Below, piece by piece: positions 1 to 11,724 of a stretch of 64,000 nt of DNA. The first letter of the stretch is position 1; the number at the start of each line of letters is the position of its first letter. Position numbers and translations under genes: made by a program. Source of the stretch: Aphidius gifuensis (taxonomy: Eukaryota > Arthropoda > Insecta > Hymenoptera > Braconidae); NCBI RefSeq assembly GCF_014905175.1, contig NC_057793.1, forward strand, positions 9,982,001-10,046,000, in the 5' to 3' direction. The notes beneath the pieces were generated by a model. The model was not told where the DNA came from and searched no databases. It worked only from the letters and a program-made list of their open reading frames with translations.

Positions 1-1
1 A

Positions 2-382
2 GTTGCCATTGAAGATATTGATGAAGATGTTTTTGAAGAATTTCTACATTATATTTATACTGGTGAATCTCCAAATGTTAACAAAATGCCAATGGAACTA
101 CTTGCTGTTGCTGAAAAATATCAGGTTGATGGTCTTAAAAATGTTTGTGAAAAAATAATAAGCGGAACGATAAATTTTGATAATTTTGCAAGTATATTTG
201 TTTTTTCTGATAAATATAATCTTGAAAAACTGAATAAAAAATGTTTAGAATTTATGAAAAAAAATTTACAAGCTGTTTTGAAAAATGAAACATTTAAAGT
301 TTACAAAAAAAAACATCCTGAAATTTTTGTAAGTGTTCTTGGGGAGTTGCTGTTGTCAGCAAAATCAGTTAATTATAGTTAA
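2..382 (+). CDS. MATH-BTB (speckle-type POZ-like) protein, 3' part only
   Basis: The frame is already open at base 2 and runs to a TAA at 380-382, so the window cuts the gene and its start lies outside. The visible 126 residues are the second half of the BTB fold (acidic EDIDEDVFEEFLHYIYTGE stretch) followed by the helical extension (LLAVAEKYQVDGLKNVCEK) and a BACK-like tail. It is nearly identical to the same part of the gene at 4044-5126 and close to that at 34483-35571. By family knowledge such proteins recruit substrates through the MATH domain and bind cullin-3 through BTB. No break is visible in this part; intactness upstream is unknown. Confidence 0.88.
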   Translation, partial: VAIEDIDEDVFEEFLHYIYTGESPNVNKMPMELLAVAEKYQVDGLKNVCEKIISGTINFDNFASIFVFSDKYNLEKLNKKCLEFMKKNLQAVLKNETFKVYKKKHPEIFVSVLGELLLSAKSVNYS

Positions 383-3032
383 GTAAGTCATAATTTATGA
401 CTCATAAAATAAAAAATTTCATTGATTCAATTTAAATATAGCAGTTTTATATATTTTATATTAAACATTTCAAAATAACTTACATAATTTTTTTCTAAAT
501 CACTTTTTTAATAAAAAAAAATATTGACAAATAAATTTTTATCAATAGACTTATTTTCTTAAAAACCTTATTAATTATTATCTTTTTTTTCGTTAAAGTT
601 TGTTTTTAAAAAATTAATATTATTATTAAATTTTTTATTTTTTTATAAAATTCAACTGTCATGTATTCATGATAAGTTATCATGACTACATTGATAATCT
701 TTAAAATTCATAATAATAAAAATTCAAATGATAAAAAAAAAAAAAAAAAATACCCAGCTTCTTATTCAGTTTGTCAGAATTGTTGGAAAAGTATCTTTTA
801 AATACAATTTAGTTTTATTTTGAACAAGAGGGTAAAAGTGAAACGAAGTAATAAAATAAGGATGTTTTATGCTGTAAGTCTCAGGTATAAGGGTTTATAA
901 GTTTCTCTTTTTTTATGAGTGGTTCTGTGAGCCCAAATGTATACCAAACAATGCCCAATGTTAAAATGTCCTTGCCGAAATATGTCTTTGATTTTTTTTC
1001 GTTTTTGAAAGGAAAAGCGTAGATAATTAATAGTCTAACTTTGACCGTCATATAGCTCTGTCTAGATCACCTTATACTTACAACATTAAAGACAAAACTA
1101 AATATTATATCACTGCGTTCATTATTTATTTGATCACCTTATAATTAATCCTAAATAATTTTTTCTTGATATTTATAAATAATGAAATTTAATATTTACA
1201 GAAATAATATATAAAAGTAAAGTATAAATTCTAATAAGAATAAATTGATAACTCACTACGGTACTTGGGCTTATCAGTAATAAAAACCACAAGATAAAAC
1301 CTTCAATGATTCATTTATTTCATTATAATTATCTTGGTTTATATATTTTTTTATTATTAGCTAAAACGACTGTAGAACAAAATTTGTGAGTATAAGAGAT
1401 AAAATAAATAATTCAAGTTAATGTAAATTATTTATTTTAAAACGCAGAGTTATTTTATTATGATTTGTCAATGCCAGGACTCAAATATAAAATAAGAGGA
1501 TATTTATGTTCTTTATCAAAACATTTTTAAAAAATGTGCTGGTATTGATGGTACTGATGAGTTATTTTAGATGAACACATGTTCGACTTAAGTTCGAAAA
1601 AATCATGACTATTTGCACTGACCATGTATTTGATAAAATCCTGTAATGCCAATTTTATCAGCACCTTCAAAAGACACTGGACCCCAATCAAAATAATCAA
1701 TCATTCAAACTTTAAATGAATTAAGTCAATACATTCAATTAAATATTTATATATTCGCAAATTATTATATTTTGTTTGTATTTACTTCCCGACATACCAT
1801 TGAAACTTAAACTTTTAAATTCTTTCAATAGCCGTTGAATAACATTACGTCTAATTGACAGTGTATACTCATTGATAGTTAAGTTTGTTAATAAATTTCA
1901 AGTTTTGATAAAGCAAGTCCTATTGACCAAACATTATCATATATTCTTGGAATCTTGGTGAATACTTTGACACGTTTTGCGAGCTCAGCTTTAAATTTCA
2001 CGCTCGTCTTCATATTCAAAGGAAATGAAACAAAAATATACATCATATTAATTCTTCCACTTGAGTAAAAATTAATTAAGTAATTTGTTAATTAATAGTT
2101 TTAAATAATTTAAATTAATTTTATATACCATGCTTGAAGAAGTTGATTGATCACTTTTAAATATACTGACGTTACATATTGTAACTTGCAACAATAATAA
2201 CACCATCGCAAGTGCCAATTCAATTATTTTTTTTTTTGCCTTCCATTATATTCATAATTTATTTATGTTATGTTGAATTTTTGGATGAGATTTTACATGC
2301 CTATGGTGTGTTTGTAATACGAAATAGTACACGTGTGGCCTTGAATGTTTTATTGGAATATTCGTGAAGCCAGCTGAATAGGTAATAAAAGTATTGGTTT
2401 ATGATGAACATTCGGTCTTGGCCTTTGAGTCTTTGGCCTTGGTCCCGAAATTAATTGCATTGGCATGATCGTTTATACTATATGTATAGCTTTGTCATTA
2501 AAAGGAACATATATAATTTACATCTACATGTTGTCTAATTATTTAACCTACCTAAATATATTTGAGATCTGATTTAATTAATATTAAATTATACAGTTAA
2601 ATAAATGAATAAATAGTTAATTGAAATATCATATTTAAATATAAAAATTATAACATATAATAATTTATTTTAAATACAAAAATAATAAAAATGAGTCAAT
2701 AACATATGATTTAAGATTCAATATTGTACCTGTTTAGTTTTTTTTTAAATGTGTTAAATTATCGATTTTATATACACTGTAAAAGTTTTATACTTTTATC
2801 AAAATAAAATTATACCAATTTGTAAAAATAATATTACGGAATATACTTAAATAAAGTTACGGAAAATCCACAAAAACATCTTGAAATCACTTTAAATTTA
2901 TGTGCTAATCCATAAAAGTTACGTAGGAATCTGAAGAAATTCGTGTACACTTTTTTAATCCTCATTAAATCAAAAATATTTGTAGGATTATCTATATCAA
3001 ATTTATAAAATAATCTGCAGCTTATAGTCATG
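383..3032. repeat. Left copy of a segmental duplication (flank of MATH-BTB gene)
   Basis: No gene. Collinear stretches match 5127-8140: 383-780 with 5127-5500, 1250-1465 with 5510-5725, 1465-2230 with 7100-7740, 2270-2400 with 7855-7985, and 3028-3125 with 8040-8140. Bases about 780-1250 and 2400-3028 have no counterpart in the right copy. The left copy lacks the LTR and hAT insertions found on the right, so it serves as the empty-site reference. Confidence 0.75.
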
Positions 3033-3092
3033 TTAATGTTTTACAACTTGTAATAGTATAACTTCGTAAGTGATAATTATTGTACCAACAAG
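3033..3092 (-). pseudogene. Orphan last exon of a sugar-type gustatory receptor
   Basis: On the minus strand a pyrimidine-rich CAG acceptor is followed by 19 codons and TAA. They encode the TM7 end of a gustatory receptor (LVGTIIITYEVILLQVVKH), carrying the family's TY-hydrophobic-Q signature. It differs from the last exon of the intact receptor at 8046-8102 by one extra codon and few substitutions. The next upstream exon, which should carry ALTGMNFF, is not present beyond about 3127, so the duplication ended inside the receptor gene. This is a dead fragment unless it is spliced to something unseen. Confidence 0.8.
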
Positions 3093-3687
3093 CTGAAAGA
3101 ATGATAATCACTTTTTACAATCAGCTATTCTATATCACAATAATTACTTACACTTTTTATATCAACAGTTTCATCATCAGATTCTGCAGCTTCTTCTGAA
3201 ATAACTACAGTTTTTTTTTTTCTATTTTATTTGTTGTTATTGTTCTTTACATCGCATTCAATATATTTTTGATGATTGAATCATTTATATATATGACAAT
3301 ATATTGTGTATGTGAAAAAAATAAATTTTATATATATATAGTTATGTATAAAAATCTGAATGAAAAATAATGCTATACCTATATCTCATATGTTGATACT
3401 ATTGGTACATATCGTTTGAGGTCTGGACAGCTGTTTTATATGATTTAGAGTTCGTATACAAATCGTCAAAAAAATCGAACAAAAAACCAACGCAACATGA
3501 AAGTTATTTCGAAAAAAAACTGTGTTTGTTTATTATTGAGAAATATTGTTTTATAATAAAAAATTTTCAATTTTAATTGTTGTATATTATCATCATAGTT
3601 ATCAACGCGTATGTCAATCAATTTGTATAGATTTTTTGATTAATCGATATAAGTTTATTCAACCATAATACCCAAAATCCATTATGC
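3093..3687. other. Intergenic, no gene recognised
   Basis: AT-rich sequence between the orphan receptor exon and an inverted-repeat element. No convincing coding or RNA feature seen. Confidence 0.5.
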
Positions 3688-3963
3688 CTGAGTATGGTGA
3701 ACGGGTTGAACCACTAAATGAACCTCGTGATGCTAGAAGGAAATAGAGAAAGAGCCTCAAGTTATATATCCACTATACCGAATATTTCCGAGTGACGGAT
3801 TTAAAAAGTGGTGGCTACGTCTGACTAGTGGGGATATAACTCGGATAATTTGAGGCTCCTTCACTTCTAGCATCGCAAGCGATCGCAACTCTCGAGGTTC
3901 ATTCAGTGCCAGTGCCTTGTTTAGTGCCCAGTGCTATCAACCGGTTCAACCATAGTGTCTGAG
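3688..3963. mobile_element. Inverted-repeat (MITE-like) element upstream of MATH-BTB gene 2
   Basis: The two ends are inverted copies. Left: ctgagtatggtgaacgggtt, then atgaacctcg, gatgctagaag and gagcctcaa. Right: ttgaggctcc, cttctagcatc, cgaggttcat, then ccggttcaaccatag and gtctgag. The element is GC-richer than its surroundings. It sits just before the sequence (gagttaa onward) that the 34483 paralogue also has in its leader, so it appears inserted or retained in the promoter of gene 2. No clear target-site duplication was read. Confidence 0.6.
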
Positions 3964-4043
3964 TTAAGTTGTACAGATACGCAAACACAATTGTGCCAAA
4001 AAAAAAATTTATTGGTCTAGAAGAAATATTAATCAACACAATC

Positions 4044-5126
4044 ATGTTCCATGCTGGATCTCCTAAGGTTTATATGCAACAGATAATGTCAAAACAAGAC
4101 TCTGTTAATGGCATGGAAACTTTTGAATTTGCATGTGAGGGGACAATTATGAACTTCTGTCAGTCGGCCACGGAAAAAATTATATCATCAAGTTTTTCAT
4201 CTCATTATTCTGATGTTAATGATGAATGGTTTTTGGAAATAGAACATATAGGCCAATACCTATGGGTGGAGCTACGACTTCAATCATTTAATAATATTTC
4301 ACAATATTTATTACAAATAGAATGTAAAATATCAAATAATTATAATGAAATATATAGAGAACATACATTCAGTAAATTTCCAGACAAAATTAAATGGGAT
4401 ATTTCTAGATCAAACTTCTCAAATGCACGTCGAAATCCCCAACAAATTGTACAAGTGAATGGACATGATACTATACAACATACTAATGTACTCAAAATTT
4501 GTTGTAGAATAACAATGTCGAAAAAACCAACGAATAATAATTCTGATGTAATTTCAACATTTGATGCAACACAACAACTGAGTGCAGACTTGAAAAAACT
4601 TTTGTCAAATGAACAATTATCTGATGTTACAATTCAAGTGGGTCAAAAATCATTTCCTGCAATCAAAGGAATTCTTGCAGTACGCAGTCCAGTTTTTTCT
4701 GCATTGTTTAATCACGAACAATTAAAAGAAAATAAAAAAAACGAAGTTGTCATTGAAGATATTGATGAAGATGTTTTTGAAGAATTTCTACATTTCATGT
4801 ATACTGGTGAATCGCCAAATGTTAACAAAATGCCAATTGAACTACTTGCTGTTGCTGAAAAATATCAGGTTGATTGTCTTAAAAATGTTTGTGAAAAAAT
4901 AATAAGCGGAACGGTAAATTTTGATAATTTTGCAAGTATATTTGTTTTTTCTGATAAATATAATCTTAAAAAACTGAATGAAAAATGTTTAGAATTTATG
5001 AAAAAAAATTTACAAGCTGTTTTGAAAAATGAAACATTTAAAGCTTACAAAAAAAAACATCCTGAAATTTTTGTAAATGTTCTTGGGGAGTTGCTGTTGT
5101 CAGCAAATATAGTTAGTTATAGTTAA
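4044..5126 (+). CDS. MATH-BTB (speckle-type POZ-like) protein, complete
   Basis: Single-exon gene of 360 codons plus TAA. The ATG at 4044 is chosen because it aligns with the ATG of the paralogue at 34483; the frame is open further upstream but only from a TTG. The MATH domain covers about residues 10-150 (HYSDVNDEWFLEIE, then LQSFNN). BTB covers about 185-290 (LSDVTIQVGQKSFPAIKGIL, VRSPVFSALFNHEQ, VIEDIDEDVFEEFLHFMYTG), followed by the LLAVAEKYQVDCLKNVCEK helices and a BACK-like end. The expected role is a CUL3 ubiquitin-ligase substrate adaptor; its substrate cannot be inferred. It is the middle of three paralogues and belongs to the right duplication unit. No frameshift or internal stop. 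Confidence 0.92.
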   Translation: MFHAGSPKVYMQQIMSKQDSVNGMETFEFACEGTIMNFCQSATEKIISSSFSSHYSDVNDEWFLEIEHIGQYLWVELRLQSFNNISQYLLQIECKISNNYNEIYREHTFSKFPDKIKWDISRSNFSNARRNPQQIVQVNGHDTIQHTNVLKICCRITMSKKPTNNNSDVISTFDATQQLSADLKKLLSNEQLSDVTIQVGQKSFPAIKGILAVRSPVFSALFNHEQLKENKKNEVVIEDIDEDVFEEFLHFMYTGESPNVNKMPIELLAVAEKYQVDCLKNVCEKIISGTVNFDNFASIFVFSDKYNLKKLNEKCLEFMKKNLQAVLKNETFKAYKKKHPEIFVNVLGELLLSANIVSYS

Positions 5127-6087
5127 GAAAGTCGTAAAATGAAGAAGTTCCATTGGTTTTGTTTAAACAAAAAAAAAAAAAATAAGTAAAAAAAAGCAGT
5201 TTTATTGATTTTATATTAAAAATTTTGAGATTAATTACTTAATTTTTTTCTAAACCACTATTGTAATAAAAAAAAAATATTGAAAAATAAAATTTTATCA
5301 ATATAGACCTATTTTTTTAGAAACCTCATTATCCGTTTTTTAGTAGTTAAGTTTGTTTTTAAAAAATATTTTATTTTGTTTCGAAATTCAACTCTCATGT
5401 ATTCATGATAAATTATCATGACTACATTGATAATATTTAAAATTCATAATAATAAAAATTGAAATGATAAAAAAAAAAGCTTGCTTATTCAGTTTTTCAG
5501 AATTCATGACTCACTACAGTACTTGGGCTTATCAGTAAAAAAAACAACAAGATAAAACCTTCAATGATTCATTTATTTCATAATAATTATGTTGGTTTAT
5601 ATATTTTTTTTTTATTATTAGACAAAACGACTATAAAACAAAGTTTGTGAATAGAGAAAAAATAAATAATCCAAGTTTATGTAAATTATTTATTTTAAAA
5701 CACAGAGTTATTTTACTATGATTTATTGTTAGAAATAATTTAATCAACACAAATATTTTAATAAGTATTATTTATTAAATATGATAAGTCAGTTGACAAT
5801 CCGAGATGGACGCAAGATTAATTAAAATGTATCTGGATCGATACGCTTCATGAGACCACACCGAGACGAGTGACGACCAAGAGGAAGTAGTGGGTCCAAC
5901 AGGGCCCGGCCGTTGGGATTTTGTTTATGTTGTTTATATTTGCTTTTTCTTAGAAAAAGCTATGGCCTGATGTTGTATTGCGTCATGTGTTTTCATGACG
6001 CATTTGTAATAGAACTCCGCTTAGTCAGTAGGGCTTCATGCGGTACCGAGACTAGTCTCGGTCTCGCATGCGTCGTCTCGCGAGACG

Positions 6088-6088
<1 letters not shown>

Positions 6089-6124
<36 letters not shown>
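6089..6124. repeat. (GAGACC)6 array, left subterminal region of hAT
   Basis: Six perfect tandem hexamers. A few more degenerate units follow at 6145-6165. Short open frames across the array are a repeat artefact. Confidence 0.95.
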
Positions 6125-6126
<2 letters not shown>

Positions 6127-6482
6127 CTTGAATCAATAAAACGATACCGAGACCGAGACCGAGAGAGTCAGTTCGAAAGTCCTTGCCAGTCTCGCGACTT
6201 GAAAATTTTAAATAATATTTTCCTTCTTACCGTATCGAATCATATTGAAAAAAAAGAACTGTTATATTCCTGCACAGTAAGACACTGCACAGTAGGGCAC
6301 TGACGCCAGAGTCACAAGATATTTACAAGCCTTATGTATATCAATGAAAATTGTAAAGACTTAAGTTACGCCAATTATATTTTCCTCAACTGATATTTTT
6401 TGTATTCGATGTTTCAAAAGCAATGATTTACTTCTTGGAAAAAAATTCGATGAAGTAAAAGAAAAAAAAAAAAGAAAATATA

Positions 6483-6662
6483 CTATTTGTTTATGGCATT
6501 TCTAAAGACTTTTCTCAGACTAATTTAAAAAACTTTGGTTTAGAATCGAAAATTCAAGGTATTACAACTGATAACGCCTCTTCGAATATGACATTTGTTG
6601 AAGAACTAGAAAACGAGATGGAAAAAATAGGATACTCGATAAAAAACAAACGTCGTATATAA
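6483..6662 (+). pseudogene. hAT transposase fragment
   Basis: A 59-codon frame ending in TAA contains the segment GITTDNASSNMTFVEELE. This matches the TDNASNN block at the second catalytic Asp of the hAT transposase RNase-H-like fold. The N-terminal zinc finger, the other catalytic blocks and the C-terminal dimerisation domain are absent, so it is a relic inside the 6029-7039 element. Confidence 0.75.
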
Positions 6663-6920
6663 AAATAATTCTCGTCATAATTTTGTATGATTAATCAATT
6701 TTATTAATAATAAAATTAATAATCAATTTATTAATTAAAATAATTCAATATTTATTGCATTATTTTATATTTTATAATTTTAAAAAAATTAGGTAATACA
6801 ATATTAATTGTTTTTATTTTACACGAATTTAATATACATGGTATTATTCAATCACTTTTTTTACTTTACTTGGATGAATAAATATTAGTATAAAAGCGAG
6901 ACCCGGCGATACTTGCGAGA

Positions 6921-6921
<1 letters not shown>

Positions 6922-6963
<42 letters not shown>
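6922..6963. repeat. (GAGACC)7 array, right subterminal region of hAT
   Basis: Seven perfect tandem hexamers in the same orientation as the left array. Confidence 0.95.
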
Positions 6964-7257
6964 TGGTGCGAACGAGCGAGACCGATACCGAGACTCGTCG
7001 AATCTCGTCTCGTCTCGTCTCGTACCGCATGAAGCCCTATTAGTCAGCCACCTCTGGGCCAATATCGACTCCTAATATTATTTTAAATATTTTCTTACAT
7101 TATCGATGCCAGAACTCAAATATAAAAGAAGAGGATAATTATTTTTATTATCAAAACATCATTAAAAAATGTGCTGGTGTTGATGTTACTGATGAGTTCT
7201 TGTAGATGAACACATTATGTTCGACTAAAGTAAAAAAAACAACATGACTATTTGTAA

Positions 7258-7336
7258 TATTACGGCGAAGAGTTGGCCACCTCCGTGCCAGTATCAACTC
7301 CTAATCTTACTACAAATATTTCTTACATAACTTACC
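7258..7336. repeat. Fragment related to the solo LTR end
   Basis: The stretch gttggccacctccgtgccag followed by atcaactcctaat and tttcttaca matches the last 60 bp of the LTR-like sequence at 7048-7099. It is missing from the left duplication unit (around 1615-1625), so it is an insertion in the right unit. Confidence 0.6.
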
Positions 7337-8045
7337 ATGCATTTAATAAAATTCTGTAATGCCAATTATATCAGCACCTTTAAAAGACACTGGACTTAAT
7401 TAAAATAATCAATCATTTCAATTTTAAATTAATTAATTTAGTATTTTGAAATTTAAACTTTTAAATTTTTTCAATAGGCGTTGAATAACATTACGTCTAA
7501 TTGACAGTGTATACTCATTGATAGTTAAATTTTGTTGATTTAATAAATTTTCAAGTTTCAATAGAGCAAGTCCAATTGACCAAACACCATCATATATTGT
7601 TGCTGAATACTTTGACTCAGTTACACCACACTTTGCGAGCTCAGCTTTAAATTACACTATCGTCTTTATATTCAAAGCAACTGAAACAAAAACACATCAT
7701 ATTCTTTTACTTAATTCAATTATTTTTTTTTGCCTTCCAGTGTACCTATTTATAATGTTGGAATTTTGATATAATTTATTTAATAACTTTAGTTTATTCA
7801 AGACAGCAATAATGAAATACAATAAAAGATTATTTAATATTTTATTCATGCATTGAATTTTTGGATGAGATTGTACATGTCTATGGTGTAAAACGAACTA
7901 GTACACGTGTGGCCTTGAATGTTTTCTTGGAATATTTGTGCGGCCAGAATGGGTCATAAAAGTCTTGGTTTATGATGAACATTTTGGTTGTTACATTTAA
8001 GATATTCGTTGCATTATTTATAAAATTTATAAAATTTTTGTTATG

Positions 8046-11001
8046 TTAATGTTTTACGACTTGTAATAGTATAACTTCGTAAGTAACAATTGTACCGACT
8101 AGCTGAAAGAATGTTAATCACTTTTTACAATCAACCATAGTATTTAATAACATTGATATTATTATCGATATATAATTATCAACTCACAGTAAAAATAAAA
8201 CGACGAGTAATTGAAAAAAAATTCATTCCTGTCAGTGCAACTTCATCGACTGTTAATTGATATTGAAGACGTTCAGCCTTGAAAAAAAATTAAAATAGAA
8301 ATAAATTAGAACAGTTGTAAATAAATCACCACGATTGATCAATAAATTTAAAAAATTAATAATTATTTTAACCTCTCGTGTGAATAACGAAGGAGAACAA
8401 CAATAGATTTTTGGTAAAATAATTTTACTTTGATTGTGAATTCTAGTAGCGGACATTGTAACAGCTGTTATTCTTGAAATAATAAATAAAAATGATGCAA
8501 AAAAATAAACATAAGCTAGAGTTCCATCTGCGGTAATGCTGTAATATTATACAAAAATTCACTTTTCACTGTCAATGAAAAACTATTTACCTTTTTTTAA
8601 TTATTACTTACAAAATTCCATTATAAAGTTGAATACATATAATATACAAATTTATAAAATATGATAAAAATATTAATGGTGAAATTGTTTTATCTGTTTC
8701 TTTTACCAAGTCACTTAACTTAGCATATTTTTCTCTACATTGAAGCCAATAAATTTCATTACGTTCTTTACGAAGTGATTTTATTACTGATTTATTTAAA
8801 TATTTGTATTTTTCAGCTAAACCAGTCGCCACCTAAGCAATACGTGATAATATTTTTCTAAATTACTTGGTGTTTTTTGTATTACTCCGAGGTGAATTTT
8901 TTTTAAGAGAATAATTCCGGAAAAATATTTAAAATGAGATTGTTTTCACTATTTAAGTGTGTTTTCTTTTTTTTTTAGTTTTAAAATACTTATTATATTT
9001 TTAAATTTTGACTTGGTCAACTCCGAAGATTTAAAGAAAGACAAAAACATGTAAATTTTTCCAAAGTAATATAGAGTAATACAAAAAACATTTATAAATA
9101 ATTCATAGAAATTTTTTGACCAGGGAATTTAGTAAAAAAGTTTGTAATTTTATATTGAATATATACGTACTACTACGATGAAGACATCTGTGAAATTCCA
9201 TTGGATTGTACTGACTTTATTAATAATATACAAAAATAAAACTGCCGCAAATCTCCAGTAAGCTGTTAGAAAAAAATTACAAAAATGAATTAATAAATAA
9301 AAAATATTCAATTTAAAATTTCCATTAAAATTAGATATATATATTCTCAATCAAATATGAAATATTTTCTCTAGAAAAAATAGAAATTTTTATTCTTTTA
9401 AATACTATACTTACAGATTGCAGAAACATCATAAGATTTTTCTAAATTATAAGCTTCAGCAAAATGATTATACAATACAGATAAATCTTTGGACATACTA
9501 AAAGCTTCTTTTGTGTTGAAATAATTTAAACTGTGTTCAATTGTTGCAGCTAACATCATTATTGATGATATTGTGATTAATTTAAATCGTAGGTTTGAAT
9601 TTTCATCACAAAAACTAGAAAAATTATTATATAAAAATATATAAAAAAAATCACTTGTGACGAAAATTAAAATTTTCAATACTCCGGTGGGTCATGTGCA
9701 ATTATTAATTGGTTTAGTTTTTTTTTTTAAATAAATGTCATATTGCTCATAGGTTATGTCGTTTTGTTTACTACGGAATATAATTATAAACATATGTTCA
9801 TCTGTGTGAGTGAGTTTTACTGAGCAGGGCTGCCAACTTCGTGCGACTAATCTGTCTCAATATAATTTTGACAGATTCCAATGTTAATCAGTTCCGTGAC
9901 TCCAGTAAAATTTTTGTAATTAATCATCAATATCTTTGTCAATTTTAAGATATCGCTTCATATTTTGCGGCAAATTGTAGATAAAAATAAAATGAAACTT
10001 AAATTAGTCGGTGGAAATTAGATGGATAGTTTAAGAGTTATTAATTTTTTAAAAAAGACAAAATGACAAATTTGATATTTTTTAGCATTTACGGCTTTAA
10101 TAATTACTTTTAAAAACGAAAATATATATACGAATTGTAGGTATTAAAAATACGCTTCTTTTGATCATAATATGAAGTCTCTAGGTCTATTGGCTAAGGA
10201 GCTACGACACTTTTTTTTTTTTCTTAGACAAATTCAATACGTAGGTGACGCGAAGCGTCCCACCTACGTAAAAAAAAAAAAAAAAAAATACATATGCGTG
10301 TAAAATAATTAGTTTTTTGTCTATCATAAGTATATACAAAAATTTTAAACCTGTTTATATGCTTTTCTGTAATTGCCCATTTTTTTTGAAGTGTTATCCA
10401 CGCTTGACAAATTAAAAAAAAAAACATAACTACCATCAAATTGCTACCGAAAAAAACAACGTGTGTTATTGAATCTGAAAATAGAAGTATTACATATAAA
10501 AAATTATTGAATAATCATGTGATGAATCATAGAAAGTGATAAAATTATTACCTAAAATTTTCGGTGCACCAGATTTTATAGCTTGGATAAGTAAAACTAC
10601 CATAGTCAAGAAAATGCATAATATTGATGTAACAATAAAAATACTGTAATATGTTTTAAATGATTTGATTTTAAATGTCATCATTGTTGGATCACTATTT
10701 GATACTCCTTCGATGGGAAACATTCCGAATAATTGACTGAATATTATGATAGGTTTCATAGCATTATTAAAGGTCTCAGCACTCTGTGATTTTGAATTAA
10801 AAAAATATTAAAAATAATAATAACTGCTTAAAAATGAAAATTAATAAAAATAGAATTCTTATTTCTTACTTTTAATTTTGAAGTATTTGGAACTTTAGTG
10901 ATGATGCTGGCACTATCAAAAGGATAAATTTTACTTTTCTGACTTCTTTTGATGAGACGATTACTAGTCGACTTGAAATTTTCACTACTCTCTGGTAACA
11001 T
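8046..11001 (-). CDS. Sugar-type gustatory receptor, complete, nine exons
   Basis: Seven-transmembrane chemoreceptor of the insect sugar-receptor type (relatives of Drosophila Gr5a/Gr64). Exons read on the minus strand: 11001-10870, 10783-10552, 10474-10351, 9614-9415, 9262-9171, 8832-8612, 8538-8373, 8277-8188, 8102-8046. All junctions are GT-AG and all phases fit, giving 437 residues and a TAA. Recognisable segments: AMKPIIIFSQLFGMFPIEGV after a soluble N-terminus; ENSNLRFKLITISSIMMLAA; KVSTIQWNFTDVF; LVKETDKTISPLIFLSYF; QLTVDEVALTGMNFFSITRR; and the C-terminal TYEVILLQV, which fits the family's TYhhhhhQF signature except for the last residue. It should act as a ligand-gated cation channel in gustatory neurons. 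The donor after exon 7 (GTTAAA) is weak. The last exon is duplicated at 3033-3092. Confidence 0.93.
10238..10270. repeat. GC-rich hairpin inside receptor intron 3
   Basis: tacgtaggtgacgc, gaa, gcgtcccacctacgta forms a near-perfect stem flanked by T and A runs. The core gacgcgaagcgtcccacc recurs at 37316-37346, which suggests a small dispersed element. Confidence 0.55.
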
Positions 11002-11724
11002 GATGTTTTAATTTAAAAAATATTACTAAAAGAATGTAGCTTTACAAAAGCTTATGAATTACTGTCGTGTCTGGATTTTTTTATTTTTTATTATTGTGTG
11101 TTTAACAATCTGATACGATGAGTAAAAATCAATCTAATTGTAGGTTTACTTGTTTGAGTAGATTCCGTGACACTGCCCCAGATAGAAAATCATTAGAATA
11201 GAATTATGCGATTGTATAAAAAGACAATATACAAAATATACGAGACTGGCTATTTTTTTGATTAATAATATATGTGAAAAATATTTGTTTTTTTAAATGC
11301 AATCTAATAAAAAATTTTCATGTTGTACAAATTGCCCTTGTTGATATGTTAACATGTAAAAAAACATGTTAAAGCTGACACGATCCTTCATACACTTGAC
11401 AAAAAAGTTCAAAGAAAAATTTTTAAGTAAATTTTTTAAATTACTTGATTTTGTAAAGAATATAATTCATATAAATTTTGTTTTTATAAAAATAAATTGG
11501 AGAATTTTTAAAACGGAAAACTTTTTAGATAAGTAATATTGATTATAAAAAACCATAAAAATATTTGATTTTTAATTGCATTATTGCATTTTCTATTGCA
11601 ACATTGCAAAAAGCTTCAAGTATATTATTTCAACTATATTTTTAACGTTTGCAAGCATTATTTAATTATTGAAATATAAAAATATGAAAAAAAAACAAAA
11701 AAAATAACAAAAAATAAAGTATCA

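Larger units (their letters stand above)
6029..7039 (+). mobile_element. Non-autonomous hAT transposon with subterminal hexamer arrays
   Basis: The 1011-bp element has terminal inverted repeats (tagggcttcatgcggtac at the left, its complement at the right) and an exact 8-bp target duplication, ttagtcag, at 6021-6028 and 7040-7047. That size is diagnostic for the hAT superfamily. Both subterminal regions carry arrays of GAGACC. The interior keeps a short transposase fragment (6483-6662). It inserted into the solo-LTR-like sequence, so it is the younger of the two. Confidence 0.88.
5727..7099. mobile_element. Solo-LTR-like insertion, split by a hAT element
   Basis: The sequence starts TGTTAGAAATAATT and ends TTTCTTACA, giving near-complementary TG...CA termini. 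It is flanked on both sides by TTAT (5723-5726 and 7100-7103). The paralogous left unit reads tgatttgtcaatgcc at the same place, an uninterrupted empty site. Removing the hAT insertion and its 8-bp duplication leaves about 354 bp with no coding capacity, the size of a solo LTR. A related 3' end recurs at 7258-7336. Confidence 0.7.

Noticed and set aside
3969..4043. Upstream extension of the MATH-BTB frame to 3969
   Set aside because: It begins at TTG; the paralogue at 34483 and the domain layout support the ATG at 4044.
5913..6131. Open frame with an Arg-Pro repeat tail, and 6844-7062 on the other strand
   Set aside because: Both are translations of the GAGACC hexamer arrays and transposon ends.
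9398..9679. Separate short genes at 8253-8456, 8608-8832, 9150-9350, 9398-9679, 10224-10439 and 10490-10759
   Set aside because: Each is one exon of the single gustatory receptor, read on into introns; splice phases join them.
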